Assembly: GCF_029962835.1 (NCBI RefSeq)
Contig: NC_080573.1
Span: 32,171,001-32,235,000, forward strand
Source: Magnolia sinica
Taxonomy: Eukaryota > Streptophyta > Magnoliopsida > Magnoliales > Magnoliaceae
Length of the DNA: 64,000 bases
Direction of reading: 5' to 3'
Position 1 is the stretch's first letter; every line of letters starts with the position of its first letter. The notes beneath the pieces are model-generated. The model did no database searches. It saw only the letters and a list, made by a program, of their open reading frames with translations, and had not been told where the DNA came from. Both the position numbers and the translations under genes were made by a program. This document shows positions 35,101 through 46,127 of this stretch, one piece after another.

Positions 35101-38100
35101 ATATTATAAAAAAGTCGAGGCCAAAGCATACAAATATACAAAAATACAACACCACCTAATGAAACACCCCGATTGAAAAATATATGCTTCCACCCAATCC
35201 TTCATATTAAGAATTGCCCTGTTGAATACTTGCACCAGTCCACTCATTTTGTTCCTGACACAACGCTGGTTTCTTTCCCACTATAAAGCCTATAGAGCCA
35301 CTAATAAACTTGATCGCCATAACCTTTTCCCTTCTTTCCCTGTTCCCCCTGTTGTGCCAAGCAATGAGAAATTCCTCTATCGTCTTCGGGAACACCCATA
35401 GAACCCTAAAAAATTAGAGAAGAAGATCCCAAACCTCCTTGGCAAAATACGCAATGAATGAACAAGTGTTCCACAAATTACGCATCTTTAAAGCACATCA
35501 AGTAAATGTTTGGGATATACATATTCCACTTACGAAGATTGTCTATTGTTAGCACTTTGTTCCTACCTACTAGCCAACCATCAATGGATCATCGTAATGC
35601 TAGAGGAAGGTCATAGTCACAATCTCAGAATTTTCCTCACTCGCACACAAGAACCGATAGAATGATCTAACTGAGAAAGATCTTGTCTTCGACTTAAACC
35701 ATCTCAATAAATCCGCTTATGATAAAAGTGGAGAAATCTTTGATAAAATCTCAGGCAATAGAACCATCTCTCAATAACTCTGTCCCACATGTGCTTCACC
35801 GGTCTCCCAATACATAAAGGAAGCCCCAGGTATGTAGTTGGAAAAGAAGCTTCCTTGCACCCGAATGCCTCCGCAAAAGGCTGCACTTTTTTTTTGGAAA
35901 TGCCTACCCCTAAGATCTCACTTTTGGAAATATTAACCAAGCGATTTTCCACAAAATTAAAATTATTATAAAAAAATTTAAAAAAAAAAAACATTTGCCT
36001 TGCACAATAAGAGTGTATCATCCACATACATGTGAAAAATCTGAAAATTCGTATTATCCACCTCCAAAGCCTTTTACCAATCCCACCTGAACCCTTCTAT
36101 CAATCATTCTACTAAGGGCCTCCATGATTGTGATGAAAAGGAAAGGGGATAACGGATCGCCTTGACGCAGCCCACGGGAAGCAGAAAAAAAAAAAAAAAA
36201 AACTTTTGGTGAACCATTCACTAAAATTGAAAATTTTGCCGATCTGACACAAGCCCGAATCCAAAATCGTCATTTTGGACCACATACTAATATGCCCAAC
36301 ACATAATCTAGAAATGTCCAGTCCACATGATCATAAGCTTTTTCCATATCAAGCTTGCAAACCATACCTCCCGGCCCTTTCCTATAGCAAGAATCAATAT
36401 ATTCATTGGCTAAGAGAGAGCAGTCAACGATTTATCTTCAATCTAGAAAAGATCCTTCAGATTCTGAAATAACATTGCCCAACACTTTCATAAATCTTGA
36501 AGCCAACACCTTTGCTAGTAATCTTATATGGACCCCCCAACAGAGAAAGTCTTTCAAACATTCTACTCCTTCCTTCTTAGGAATCAATGCTATAAATGTA
36601 GCCCCCAATTGTGTTGCGATTAAGCTTTCCTTGAAAATTTCTTGCATGAAACCGATCACATCACTTTTCACACACTCCCAAAATTTCTGATAAAATGCTA
36701 ACGGGAAACCGCCTGGCCCAAGAGCCTTATCACTGCCCAAATCTGCCATCGATTGCTTGATTTTATCTTCTGAAAATGGATGTTCCAACGAGTTCGCCTC
36801 TTCACTAAAAATTCCGTTTAATTTCTTCCTCTAGATGATTCGAGTAATCCTGAGACAACCTCATCCTAAGGGCTTTTTCTTCCTCTGAAAGCTCTATCTC
36901 CCCTAGAAATGAATTCATGAGTAATGATTTGTGTACAATGAGATAGAGAAATATTGAGGAGATCTTTGTGATGGAGACTAAGGAAGATCTTCGATACAAG
37001 ATCTGGGCCATTCATTAGTGGAGGTTCTGTACAGATATGCATCATCATCATCTTCTTCTTACGCCCAATAATTTGGGATAAACTTCTGAATGGTTAATCG
37101 GCAGAAGTTTTTTATGATCGGCTGTCCACTGGATATCAACCATCCTCTTTTATCCGAGGCCTAGCGCTAGACACAGAAGCTCACATGATGGGCCACAACA
37201 ATAGATGGTTCAAATTATTGATGAAAGACCTGAGACGACTTTGATTAAAGATGAAGGGCTTGAAAGAGGATAAGAGAAAAGACCTAGTAAGGGCTTGGAT
37301 CGAGGTGGTGAGAAGGGATATGAAAACATGCTCACTTGCCAAGCATAAGGTCTTAGAAATTTTTGGCAAAACAAGATCCATAAGCTGCACAGTGGATACT
37401 TTATAGAACAAGCCTTCATATCCCTCCTCATCACCTCAATTCAAGTAAGCTTAGGTCTTCCTCTTATTCCCTTTTCAAGATCTTCCACCCTAATTGACAT
37501 TCCCCTCCTTACCGCTGTTGCCAACCTGATGAAGGAGGCAGTCTGATTTTATGGTCAGGGACATGCTAGCTGATTAATGCTCCAGATGTTGCACAACTAA
37601 CAAATTGGCATCTGCGGCCAAATATCTTCATCATTCTCCTTCATGCATCTATCCCTAAATTTTCTGAAAGAATATGGGATCTCACTTCGATTTAGGGTCC
37701 ATTTGGTTGTTGTCATACAAAGACACCCTTCTAACAACCACTGAGGGCAGACATCATTACATTCCAAGTCAGTGTTTTCCTGTCATCTAGCAAAACTGTG
37801 ATCGAGATTCTAAATGAAAAACCTTTTGTAACTTGACATTAGCTGTAACCTGTAAGTTTTTCCAAAGTGGTTTTGGGCCCCTTTTCTTTCGCCAATTAAT
37901 GTTATCCAAGACCCTATTCTTACTAAGTGAAAGAAACCCAATGTCTCCATCCAGAGTCTACAGATTTGCACATCCCAGCAGAGGTTGGAAATTGCTGTAT
38001 TTTTATAATGACCAATCGTAGCCAAAAAATAAATAAAAAAAAATTTGATGATAAAAGAACAAAGGATTGTGAAAATAAACAACAAAATCGCAATCTACAT

Positions 38101-41100
38101 ACCTGCAACCCCAAAATAGGTATGAAAAACATCAACGGCATCATCTGGCCTATCCGAAATTCCTCCATTCTCCTTGTCCTGAAATTTTGAGAAAACAACA
38201 GTATAACGTTAGCGCACTATACCCAGATTATTCGAAGAGGTGTTATGTGATGCTTGCTGGGAAGTGGTGGTGGTTTTGTCCTGGCCAGCATTCCATATAG
38301 GTGGGCCCACCTTCCAGTATCCAGGTCACTCATCAGGTCCGCCCCACCATTGATGGCTGACTGACCAAAACACTGCAATCAAACAATCCCAGCCATCTGA
38401 CAACTGGAATCCTCCTGTTGATGGTTGAATGTATATGTTTTGACCATCAATTTGCAAGTCAACACTCAACAGTCAGATTGCTAGGATTATCATATGAGTT
38501 TTTTTTTTCTTCCCTCCTTTCTTTTTCTTTCTTTTTTTTTTTTTTTTTGTGAGTCATCACCCATCCACAATGAGGACCACCCAATGAACAGTCTGGACTA
38601 CTGAAAGGTGGGCCCAACCTGTATTGGATTGTAACAAGACCAAAAGTACCACTAGTTTGGGCGAAGTATTGTCTGGACATTTTGGCCGTACATACTTCTG
38701 ACTATCCATTCACAAGCCAACAATCAGATTGCTAGGACTTTCAGGTGTGGGTTTTTTTCAGCATTGCCTATCCATGATTTTCTGTATTCTCTTTCTTGTA
38801 TGCTCATCTGTTCGGTTTGAATAAATCACTGTTACCATTTAAAAAATAAAAATAAGTGGAATTTTCAGCATTGCCCAACCATGGGCAATCATGCTATGAA
38901 TGGTGCGCATCATCAAAAGACAGGCCCCACCTGCACAGAATGCCAGCATGAAGAAATGCACTGTAGCTCGGGCTAACACTGTATTTTTCCTCCTATTAGA
39001 AGTTCAAGATTTCATGATTTACAAGTGTAAAAACCTTAAACAACAGAAATAAGATTTAAATTCAAAAATAACCTGACAATCTAAGATGAACCTCGCAAGT
39101 TTATCCTTAGAGATCCAATGCACTCTGTCAATCATGATCAGGCTAGAGAGGACCCACCATGAGTAGCAGACCTGAAATGACATCAATGGCCCATTTAAGA
39201 GGAGAGCATGAGAACCTCCTAAAGAAGAGCTTGAGGTTAAGAAGACCCACATCCGGAAGCTTTTCAGGGCGCCCATTCAGACCTCCAGATTTAACTTGCC
39301 GCTCACATAACCACCACCCAAGAAGGTCCTTGTCAATATGGTGTAGAGAACCTGTTATTGCTAGCGCACCCACACAACAAAAGACTGCAGCCAATAATGG
39401 TGAGCACATAATTAGACCCAAAAGTTACTGCATGGACCCACATGCAACTCCATGGATGGCCATATGTGGTAAAGCAAGCATGTGTGTGGGACATCCATCG
39501 ATGTAGATGACCTGGTCCACAAAGGGTGATAAGAGTCAACTAACAGGCCACATGTTTGCCAAAACAATGGGTTGTTTCTAAAACCAGTTCAGCACACACG
39601 TGGCCAACCTGCACAATGAGGGGAAAAGCCTTTTTATTTTGATAAATATGTAAAGATATATTTTTGGGCCAACCATTTAAATGGTGGCATGCATGTAATG
39701 CATGGCTCAGGTGTCTCACACACGCCAGTTTGGCAAGTGGGCCACATGCAGATGCAAAAGCCTTACTGAAAATACAATACATTGCTAGAAGAGAAATGAT
39801 CAGTGCCCAAGAGCACTATAACTTAATAGTTCTCCTAATTGAAGCAGAACACTTGGATAGTCCAAATGCTCGATCTGGATTGTCCATTAGCTCCAGCTCA
39901 CATTTCATACTACCCTGCAAAAATCACTACAACTGGACAATTCTAACCATCTGATCAATCACCTATGAAATAGATGTCAAGATTGTCTATCTGAAGATAG
40001 ATCAAATTATTGATAAATCTTATTGATGGGGCTCCTCGTGGATCACCTGTGGATCTAAAACATCACTTTCATCAGGTGATCCTAACTATTCCTTTCATGA
40101 CTTTGGAAAACAGATTGGTGTGAAAGATGGCCAACTTATGGTTTGACCAGATTACCTGATTGGTGTAATTTTCGCATCGTAACCCACAAAATGTGTTCCT
40201 AGCAGACAGCCATGTTGATCAGTTGGACTGTCCAAGTGCACCGATTCAACTAGGAGCACCATACCTTATAGAGCTCTGGCAGCATTGCATCATTTCTCAT
40301 CGATAAGAAACAATACCAGAGTATCAATATATGATACCTATATAACATAGACAGCTAGGTTGAGCATAGCTGTGTTATTCACATCAATTTGTCAATAAAT
40401 AAATAAACAATTAACATGCCAAAGTCTTATAATTTAAAAGGTAGATGCCAATGATAAGTTATGTCATGCACATCAATTCCACAATAAGGTAGAACTTACT
40501 TTGCCCAGCATGAGACTCTGCTCCAGGCGTGCATCCAAAACCACCATCCAAATTTTTGCAGCTCACAATATAGTTCACAGCCTTTTCCACATTAATTTTA
40601 TCCAAACAGTGCAATAATGAGAGACAACAAATCGCAATGTAAGAAAACCTACTCCAAAAAGAAAAGAAGCTTGATTAGAACACTCCAAAATATGTAGATA
40701 TTGTGGATGTAAGATGCTTGACTATCAATCACAAATATCTAAAGATTCAGACAAGAATACCGAGTATCGATTTCACCCCACATGTCACCTGAAAAGGACC
40801 CATCTTCATTCTGCAGCCCGGCGATATCTACCTTTAAGATCAAGGTAAACAGGAAAGACTAGATCTGTAATTTAAAAGCAGTAAAAGGCTGTGTTTGGAT
40901 GAACAAGTCAATTGAATTCTGGACATCGAGCAAAATTGGGAGGGAAATAATTGAGAGGGAAAGACACATTGTTTATCTTTCGTAGTATCTATATTAAGTC
41001 ACCCCCAAATTGCAGTTACATTTCTTTGAAGTCCAACTTGAAAGTAACATAATTACAATTTGAACCTAAGACCCTCAACATAAATGCTGAGGATATTGCA

Positions 41101-43212
41101 ATTTGGTCATTCCCACTTTATTAGACCAGTAACTGAAATCGAACTCGATAGTGCATCCAAACGGACCCAAAGCTCACGTGTTGATGTTCTCGCATTTGGC
41201 AGTAGATGGGATACCCTCTGTCAAATTGATGGTAGACGAGCTATTCATCTCTTGACTGCAATTTAGGGTGTTCCCTAATGGCCCAAATCCATAGTCGATT
41301 GCTTCTCTTAAATAACAAAGTACAGAACCAATACCAATTTGTGGGTGCATCCAAACAGAATAAAATTCAGTTTGTTCTGCTAAACCATTATGGAGATCCA
41401 GTGCCTAAGATTAAACTACAGAAACATCAATAAGGAAATAATCAGTTAAAATCTTTCCATTGGTCAGATAAGAGTGGTACATCAAGTTCCAAAACACAAA
41501 CTACAGGCAAAAAAAAAGGTCTTCTGACGTGAGCTGATTCAAGCACTGATTTGTCAAAAGACCTAAGATTTCATTTCCTATATGTGTAGAACAAATAAAA
41601 CATAATAAATATGATGCAAGACGATTAACCACTTACTCTAAAAGCTCAAACTGATAGAGCATAGCGAATTAATCCCTTTATCTCATAGCCCAGGCCTCAC
41701 GTCGCATGGGTTAGGACCTTGGCCGAACCCTCCTCGTGGGCCCCACATCACATGGGTACCGCCTCACATGGGTGGGGCCTGCCTCACACGAGCCACCCGC
41801 CTCACACGGGCTGCCCACCTAGAGTGTGTCCCCACATCCCACAGGCTACCCCACTCGAGCCCGGTGTGAAAATGCCCCTGCATTAAAATATTCTTGGGAA
41901 ACTAAGGGGAGACACATAACATGCAATAAGAATAATCATTGAAGAAGCAAAGGAGGGTTTGGTTAGTGGTTCTCTGTTAGCAGCACCAGTCCTCAAGTAA
42001 CTTGCAATAAGTTGATGACACCTTGCTATTTTGTGACACTGGAGAGGAACAATCGATTAACCTTGGAAGGTGATAAGTTGAAATACTATCGGGGCAGAAA
42101 ATTAACATGAACAAGAGTGAGATGCTCGGCATTTGTATCCCTAACGAAGGCGTGCAAGCCATGGCTAAGGTGTTTGGATGCAAAGCAGGATCTTTCCTTC
42201 CTCAGCGCTTGGCAAGATAAAATCCTACAATAATTCATGGTTTACTGCCAATAAGAATTCAGGTTGCAGTTCCAAAATGAAATACAAAAAATCAAGGATT
42301 TTTATTTTCCAAGTAATACTCTTTATGTTGCTTTCTTCTTCTACTTTTTATTTTTTATTTTATTTTTTTATAGTAGTACTCTTTATGTTTGCTATGATGA
42401 TGATGATGATGATGATGTTTTGTATAGAATTCTTTTGAGGCACAAAAAGAAGTCCAAAGGCATGAACAATAAGCATCTCAAATCTCAATCTTCTGCGTAA
42501 AGGGATACAATTCGACACTTTATCAATGTCAAGAACATCTAGCTTGTCAAAAAGAGCTAAAATCTGAACAGCGCTAATAGTATACAGAATATGTGGATCA
42601 TGTCCAACATTACCAGCAAAGCCTCCTGCATAACACAAGATACAGCTCGTAACAAGTTCTGTTCATACTTTTTTATATTATTTTCCTACTGAAGATAATA
42701 AAAGATATGGTCATATTCACTTCTGCAACATTTAAATTATGTGGATCATGTCCAACATTACCAGCAAAGCCTCCTGCATAACACAAGATACAGCTTGTAA
42801 CAAGTGGGATACTTTAGCTTACAAACATATTTCCTTGCGGGAAAAAAATTTGATAGGCCACATAAATAAACATCAATCAAACATACACATACGGTTAAAA
42901 CATACTTATAAGCATTTCTCATATATAATTAAAAGTGTTTGGATGTTACCATGTTTTGATTGACAGGAACGGCCATTGCCCATCCGCATGGACATTTCAT
43001 TTCAGGCTTTAACTTTCTCAATTCCACTCAGTGCAGAATGGCCTTATTTCCACATAGTAGTTCTTTCAAACGGGAAGTATGAATTATTGCGAGGAAAGCC
43101 CACTTGACCGCTTCTAAAAAATGGGCTAAATATGTCTGTCTGTCTTTTGTATCGTATAAACATGGTGTTTTTAATCTACTTACAGTTACAGTACTTATTT
43201 TGCAGTTCTTTT

Positions 43213-43250
<38 letters not shown>

Positions 43251-45876
43251 TTATTGTCATCCAATGGGTATCAGTTATAGAGGTAGTAAATGAGTTCCAA
43301 TGCAATGGTTTATCTCTGAACGTAGATATGTGAATCATTTCGTGATAATGGTGATTAGGGGTATCATGATAGACAGTGTTGAGTGGGTTGTTGTGTGTTG
43401 TGCTTTTGTAACACCTCGTTGGCAGGTATTTACACAGATCAGATGGGTTTTGGCACTCAGATTCAACCAACCATAAGACCACCAAACAGCAAGTTTGTAA
43501 GACTTCAATGACATTGGTTCTTTCTGCATCCATCCATGGCATGGTCATGCATTCAGGCTCTATGTATTGTCAGGCCATACATCGCATGTTAAGAACTAAG
43601 ATGGAGCTCATGTGTGAAAGATTCTTTTTGCATGGAATCCAATTGGCCGGTGGGAGTGTGTGGCCCACAAGTCCAATCAAATGGTATCTAACGCTCAACA
43701 TATTAAACAGTTCCTCAGTTTTGAGGATTACATACAACCATGAAGCACATCCAACCCCACAAACCTTATCTTTTTATAGCTGTGAAGAGCTTTAGTGTGA
43801 GTTTAGGGGTTGTGTTAGGCTTAGGGTTTGTGTGGGGACTTGTTAAGGGTCAGTGCTCAGTTTTTATGGGCTGTTAGGCTATCGGTTTGAGTTTGGGAGT
43901 TTTTAATAAACTAGAGTTATGGTTTTTTGGGCCAGACAGATCTGTCTTAGAGTTCAAGAGGTAGGATTAGATTTGGGGAGGTTTAAGGGTTCTATGGTTG
44001 GGTTTGAAGTCTAGGTCTAGGATTTCTTGAAGGGCTAACAGGTCGGATGGTGATTTGGGGAAAGATGCAGAAGATAAGAGGAAAATGGAAAAGCAAATAC
44101 CAGGCTATGATACCAACTGTTGCAAATGCTTCAAAAATTTATATCCAAGACCAAAATTGTCAAATATGGACCCAATCAATCTTCAATCAGCGCATGTGAA
44201 GACAGTAAACAGAAACAGAGGACTGAAAACAGTTATTTAATAGCCTACCATTCGTATGCCAGTAACCACACACACACAAAAGAAAAAACCCCTCTTACAA
44301 CCACCGTTTGCAAAGAACCACCTCGAAATATATTTTTATTCATTACTCATAAATAATGGTCCTTATGTTTTAAACGTTTTTCATATATCAATCTGCAAAG
44401 GAGATTCAATAGATCTAGACAGTTATTTATTTTAGACCCTGTGACATATCTTGAAGCAGTAGAAAAGGCAACAAGGACTACATTTTTGACATATAACGTA
44501 AGACGCATGGACTAAATAGCTAAAAGAAAGGTAAATGACAACTTTAAAAACTCCAAATCATCAAAAACATTCCAAAATCCTATTCATGAATTATAACACA
44601 ACTATGTGGACTTGTGAGGCCAGCAATCCATGCTTATGGATCCATAGGGGTATCCTTCCTGCATATCATATGAACTTCTAACATCCATATCTGTCATCCA
44701 ATTGAAAATTGACAGCCAAGGCGCCGATGGAAAAGCTTGCGGCATCTGCATTTTTGGATCAGGGTAAGGTCCCACATCCACAAAATATGCATAGGCATAA
44801 ACATGCATATCGCAGTCAATTTTTCGTATATATCAAAACGGGCCCTAAACATAATCTGGAAAAGGTTAGTGTTGTTACGAACAAGCATTGCATTATATAA
44901 AGTTTTCAAAGATTGCAAATACCCAAAATGGAATTCTATGGTCTTGCTCAGCAGACAATATACCCACAGTTTGGTGATCCAGACCATCTATCTAACAGAC
45001 CCCATAGTGGATGCAAGATGTCCATAAATCTCCAGAGTAGAAGATCCTAACCCTACAAATTCATTGCCTCCAAATAGACAGTTACAAATAAAACAAAGCA
45101 ACGTTCCATATTCAACAAAGAATAGACCAAGGACTGAATTGTCAGAATCTTTCAGTCTGAGAGGATTTTCGGGCCATCTCCCATCCAAGGAGTGGGACAT
45201 CATGTAGTTGGTCAGGATCACCAAACAATGGTTCCCTTGTGTACAGAATCTTATACAGTACAAATGCCGCATTATAATTCCTCATAATAATACCAAAAAT
45301 GAAGTGTAGAATAAATCACAAACCACAGTCATCTTGACATTTCATCACCCATGAAACAACTGCTTCCTTATCAACATTTTCAAGCTTTTCGAGAAGATCC
45401 AAAGTTGTCAAGCCCCAATATGCACCACTCATTCTTAGATGGTCCATGACCAAAGATTCAAAATCATCTTTCTTCTGATGACAAAGTACAAAAATAAGAG
45501 GTTGATGTGGTCAGTGATATCACTTGAGGCCCTAAAGATGTGGTTAGATGCACAAGTTGAATTTCTAACGTATGGGTTTAATCAACAAGAAATGATAAAT
45601 ACCAACGATGATTCCTACCATTCAAAATGAGGAAGTAGCTCCCAAATTGCAGGGACGTTCCTCTTAAGTAGAACTTGAAAGTGATGTGGTTGCAATTTGG
45701 AGCCCAAACCATCAATGCGAATGCTAAGGAAATTACCGCTTGGTAGTTTCAATATTTTCAGACTGGTATTTGCAATTCAATTTGATAGGGCATCCGAATG
45801 CACCTCCTAAAGTGTTACAAACCTTTTCAATAGCTAAAATGTATTGCACATGCTTCTCAGTTTCCAGCTCCCCCAT
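29048..45876 (-). CDS. RGTB: Rab geranylgeranyltransferase beta subunit, complete 9-exon gene
   Basis: Catalytic beta subunit of Rab geranylgeranyltransferase (GGTase-II), which attaches geranylgeranyl groups to C-terminal cysteines of Rab GTPases presented by REP in the cytosol. Coding exons, in order: 45876-45823, 45474-45324, 42625-42509, 40827-40761, 40648-40500, 39384-39251, 39171-39073, 38178-38103, 29154-29048. Each intron has GT-AG borders and the phases join to 954 nt, 317 residues plus TAG, close to the usual length of plant RGTB. The prenyltransferase repeats are clear ([59 protein letters not shown]). The zinc ligands fall at D224, C226 and H276, with the same 2- and 50-residue spacing as D238, C240 and H290 of the mammalian enzyme. 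The start ATG follows a possible acceptor (AG at 45885-45886), so an untranslated upstream exon is possible. The last intron is 8.9 kb and full of transposons. The last exon is intact, so I read the gene as functional; expression is inferred. Confidence 0.95.
29265..31028 (-). mobile_element. LINE B, 3' part (RT to poly(A)), in RGTB intron 8
   Basis: A T-run at 29270 is the poly(A). The 3' part has zf-RVT text ([43 protein letters not shown]). Then come RT pieces: [42 protein letters not shown] and the catalytic FTDD at 30830-30819, one frameshift away. Further 5', VNGSPKDFF then stops. A solo LTR splits it at 31029; the RT N-terminus resumes at 34324. Confidence 0.85.
31029..34318 (+). mobile_element. 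Solo LTR, 3290 bp, inside LINE B
   Basis: Begins TGTAACGTCC and ends GGGCGTTACA, with an exact 5-bp target duplication GGCTA (31024-31028 and 34319-34323). LINE coding sequence continues across it. A TATA box (AATATATAAGGCCC) lies at about 32070, followed by a purine-rich leader. No protein domain lies inside, which fits LTR-LTR recombination that removed the body. It is an unusually long LTR. Confidence 0.85.
34319..35060 (-). mobile_element. LINE B, 5' remnant (RT N-terminus and upstream block)
   Basis: The minus strand reads [31 protein letters not shown], then [12 protein letters not shown] and [39 protein letters not shown], and the partial VNGSPK before the LTR. Frames shift several times. 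The 5' end is lost near 35060. Confidence 0.8.
35085..37010 (-). mobile_element. LINE C (L1-type), RT to zf-RVT, in RGTB intron 8
   Basis: A second, separate LINE in the same direction as LINE B. The longest open part (36788-36438) holds [40 protein letters not shown] and [14 protein letters not shown]. Then come [49 protein letters not shown], the catalytic YVDD at 36028-36017, [28 protein letters not shown] and the zf-RVT end with [20 protein letters not shown]. The 3' end seems to have a GAAGAA-rich tail rather than plain poly(A). Frameshifts and a poly(A) run in the RT show it is inactive. Confidence 0.85.
37190..37560 (-). mobile_element. RTE-like LINE, 3'-terminal relic
   Basis: The minus strand reads [16 protein letters not shown], a stop, then [12 protein letters not shown], which matches the GRGRPKxTWxEVVRxDMK end of plant RTE-type ORFs. 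The rest of the ORF is absent. Confidence 0.5.
38103..38178 (-). CDS. RGTB: RGTB coding exon 8
   Basis: D258 to A282 plus one base of G283: the [20 protein letters not shown] block, with the third zinc ligand H276. Acceptor ATTTCAG, donor GTATGT. Read-through past the donor would add two residues and stop, removing the conserved C-terminus. Confidence 0.95.
38181..39072. repeat. RGTB intron 7 with a repeated block
   Basis: CAGATTGCTAGGAT near 38475 and CAGATTGCTAGGAC near 38725 head similar sequence, each followed by a T-rich stretch. The rest is not recognised. Confidence 0.4.
39073..39171 (-). CDS. RGTB: RGTB coding exon 7
   Basis: V225 to Q257, beginning [20 protein letters not shown]226 is the second zinc ligand. 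Acceptor TTTCAG, donor GTTATT. The preceding intron is only 79 bp, near the plant minimum. Confidence 0.95.
39251..39384 (-). CDS. RGTB: RGTB coding exon 6
   Basis: I180 to D224. Contains [17 protein letters not shown], the LGWWLCERQ segment and [13 protein letters not shown]224, the last codon, is the first zinc ligand. Acceptor GGCTGCAG, donor GTGGGT, phase 0. Confidence 0.95.
40500..40648 (-). CDS. RGTB: RGTB coding exon 5
   Basis: Completes R130 and runs to Q179 plus one base of I180. Contains [19 protein letters not shown] and the [15 protein letters not shown] repeat. Acceptor GGAGTAG, strong donor GTAAGT. The preceding intron is only 112 bp. Confidence 0.95.
40761..40827 (-). CDS. RGTB: RGTB coding exon 4
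   Basis: Completes Y108 and encodes residues to T129 plus two bases of R130: [21 protein letters not shown], the second repeat. Acceptor TAAAGGTAG, donor GTATTC. Confidence 0.95.
41690..41870. repeat. GC-rich repeat in RGTB intron 3
   Basis: Runs of CCTCACACGGGC and CACATGGGT-like motifs, far more GC-rich than the surroundings; probably a transposon piece. Confidence 0.4.
41960..42225 (+). mobile_element. LINE RT fragment, antisense in RGTB intron 3
   Basis: The plus strand reads [36 protein letters not shown] and a stop, the region just before the PxxYLGLPL motif of the LINE RT. Only this part is present. Confidence 0.75.
42397..42420. repeat. (GAT)n microsatellite
   Basis: Perfect ATG/GAT trinucleotide run near the end of RGTB intron 3. 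Confidence 0.9.
42509..42625 (-). CDS. RGTB: RGTB coding exon 3
   Basis: Residues 69-107 plus the first base of Y108. Carries [18 protein letters not shown], the first prenyltransferase repeat. Acceptor TTATGCAG, donor GTATCC. The first 35 nt with the acceptor are duplicated 148 bp upstream in the preceding intron. Confidence 0.95.
42739..42804 (-). repeat. 66-bp duplicate of the RGTB exon 3 acceptor region
   Basis: Matches 42591-42656 with one mismatch. It carries a copy of the acceptor (AG before 42773) and the first 35 nt of exon 3. Splicing to it would run out of frame homology after NVGHDPH and reach a stop, so it is a decoy. Confidence 0.92.
43214..43245. repeat. (CA)n microsatellite
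   Basis: Perfect dinucleotide run in RGTB intron 2. Confidence 0.95.
44900..45120. repeat. Dispersed repeat shared with 61490-61690
   Basis: Both have an AAATCTCCAGAGTAGAAGATC-like block (AACTCTTCCAGATAGG at the other site), GGCCTACAAACAGATG-like text and a shared end. It lies in RGTB intron 2. Confidence 0.4.
45324..45474 (-). CDS. RGTB: RGTB coding exon 2
   Basis: Residues 19-68 plus the first base of G69. Contains the conserved [17 protein letters not shown] and [12 protein letters not shown] segments that precede the first prenyltransferase repeat. Acceptor CATCAG, donor GTTTGT. Confidence 0.94.
45823..45876 (-). CDS. RGTB: RGTB coding exon 1
   Basis: Encodes residues 1-18, [18 protein letters not shown], the helical N-terminus seen in plant RGTB. 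The donor is GTTTGT, phase 0. The exon may begin at 45884 after a TTTATCAG acceptor, in which case the 5' UTR starts in an exon I could not find. A hAT element begins about 250 bp upstream of the ATG. Confidence 0.88.
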
Positions 45877-46127
45877 TCTGACACCTGATAAAGGAAGAGG
45901 TGGTGATATCAAGCAATGGTGAAAAGTCAAAAAGCTAAACACAATTTCCCAAGCTTAGCTTAATGCACATACAACATGCAACATAAGATAAAACTACTGA
46001 CCAATTTGAAGCTCTAAATGCACAATGTGTTGCTACATATATTTCAAATGCAACCAGGAAATTGAGAAGAATATAGGGGAAACAATAAATATTGGAGTTG
46101 GAGTCGCACCACTAACATAGCCTAGAG

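Larger units (their letters stand above)
29155..38102 (-). other. RGTB: RGTB intron 8, 8948 bp, filled with nested transposons
   Basis: Donor GTATGT at 38102, acceptor TACAG at 29155. It contains, from the acceptor outward, LINE B (29265 to about 35060, split by a solo LTR at 31029-34318), LINE C (about 35085-37010) and an RTE-like relic (about 37190-37560). All the LINE remains read in the same direction as the gene. The 37560-38102 part next to the donor holds nothing I recognise. Confidence 0.85.

Noticed and set aside
29265-37010. One long LINE instead of two
   Set aside because: The RT catalytic motif and the YLGLPL block occur twice (near 30820 and 36020), so there are two insertions.
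37810-38085. Candidate last exon of RGTB just after exon 8
   Set aside because: The minus-strand frame there has no LEYPG or DPAYALPVD text and the phase does not fit; the true last exon is at 29154-29048.
43800-44040. Interstitial telomere-like array (TTAGGGTTTG)
   Set aside because: Only scattered imperfect motifs in GT-rich intron sequence, not a tandem array of TTTAGGG.
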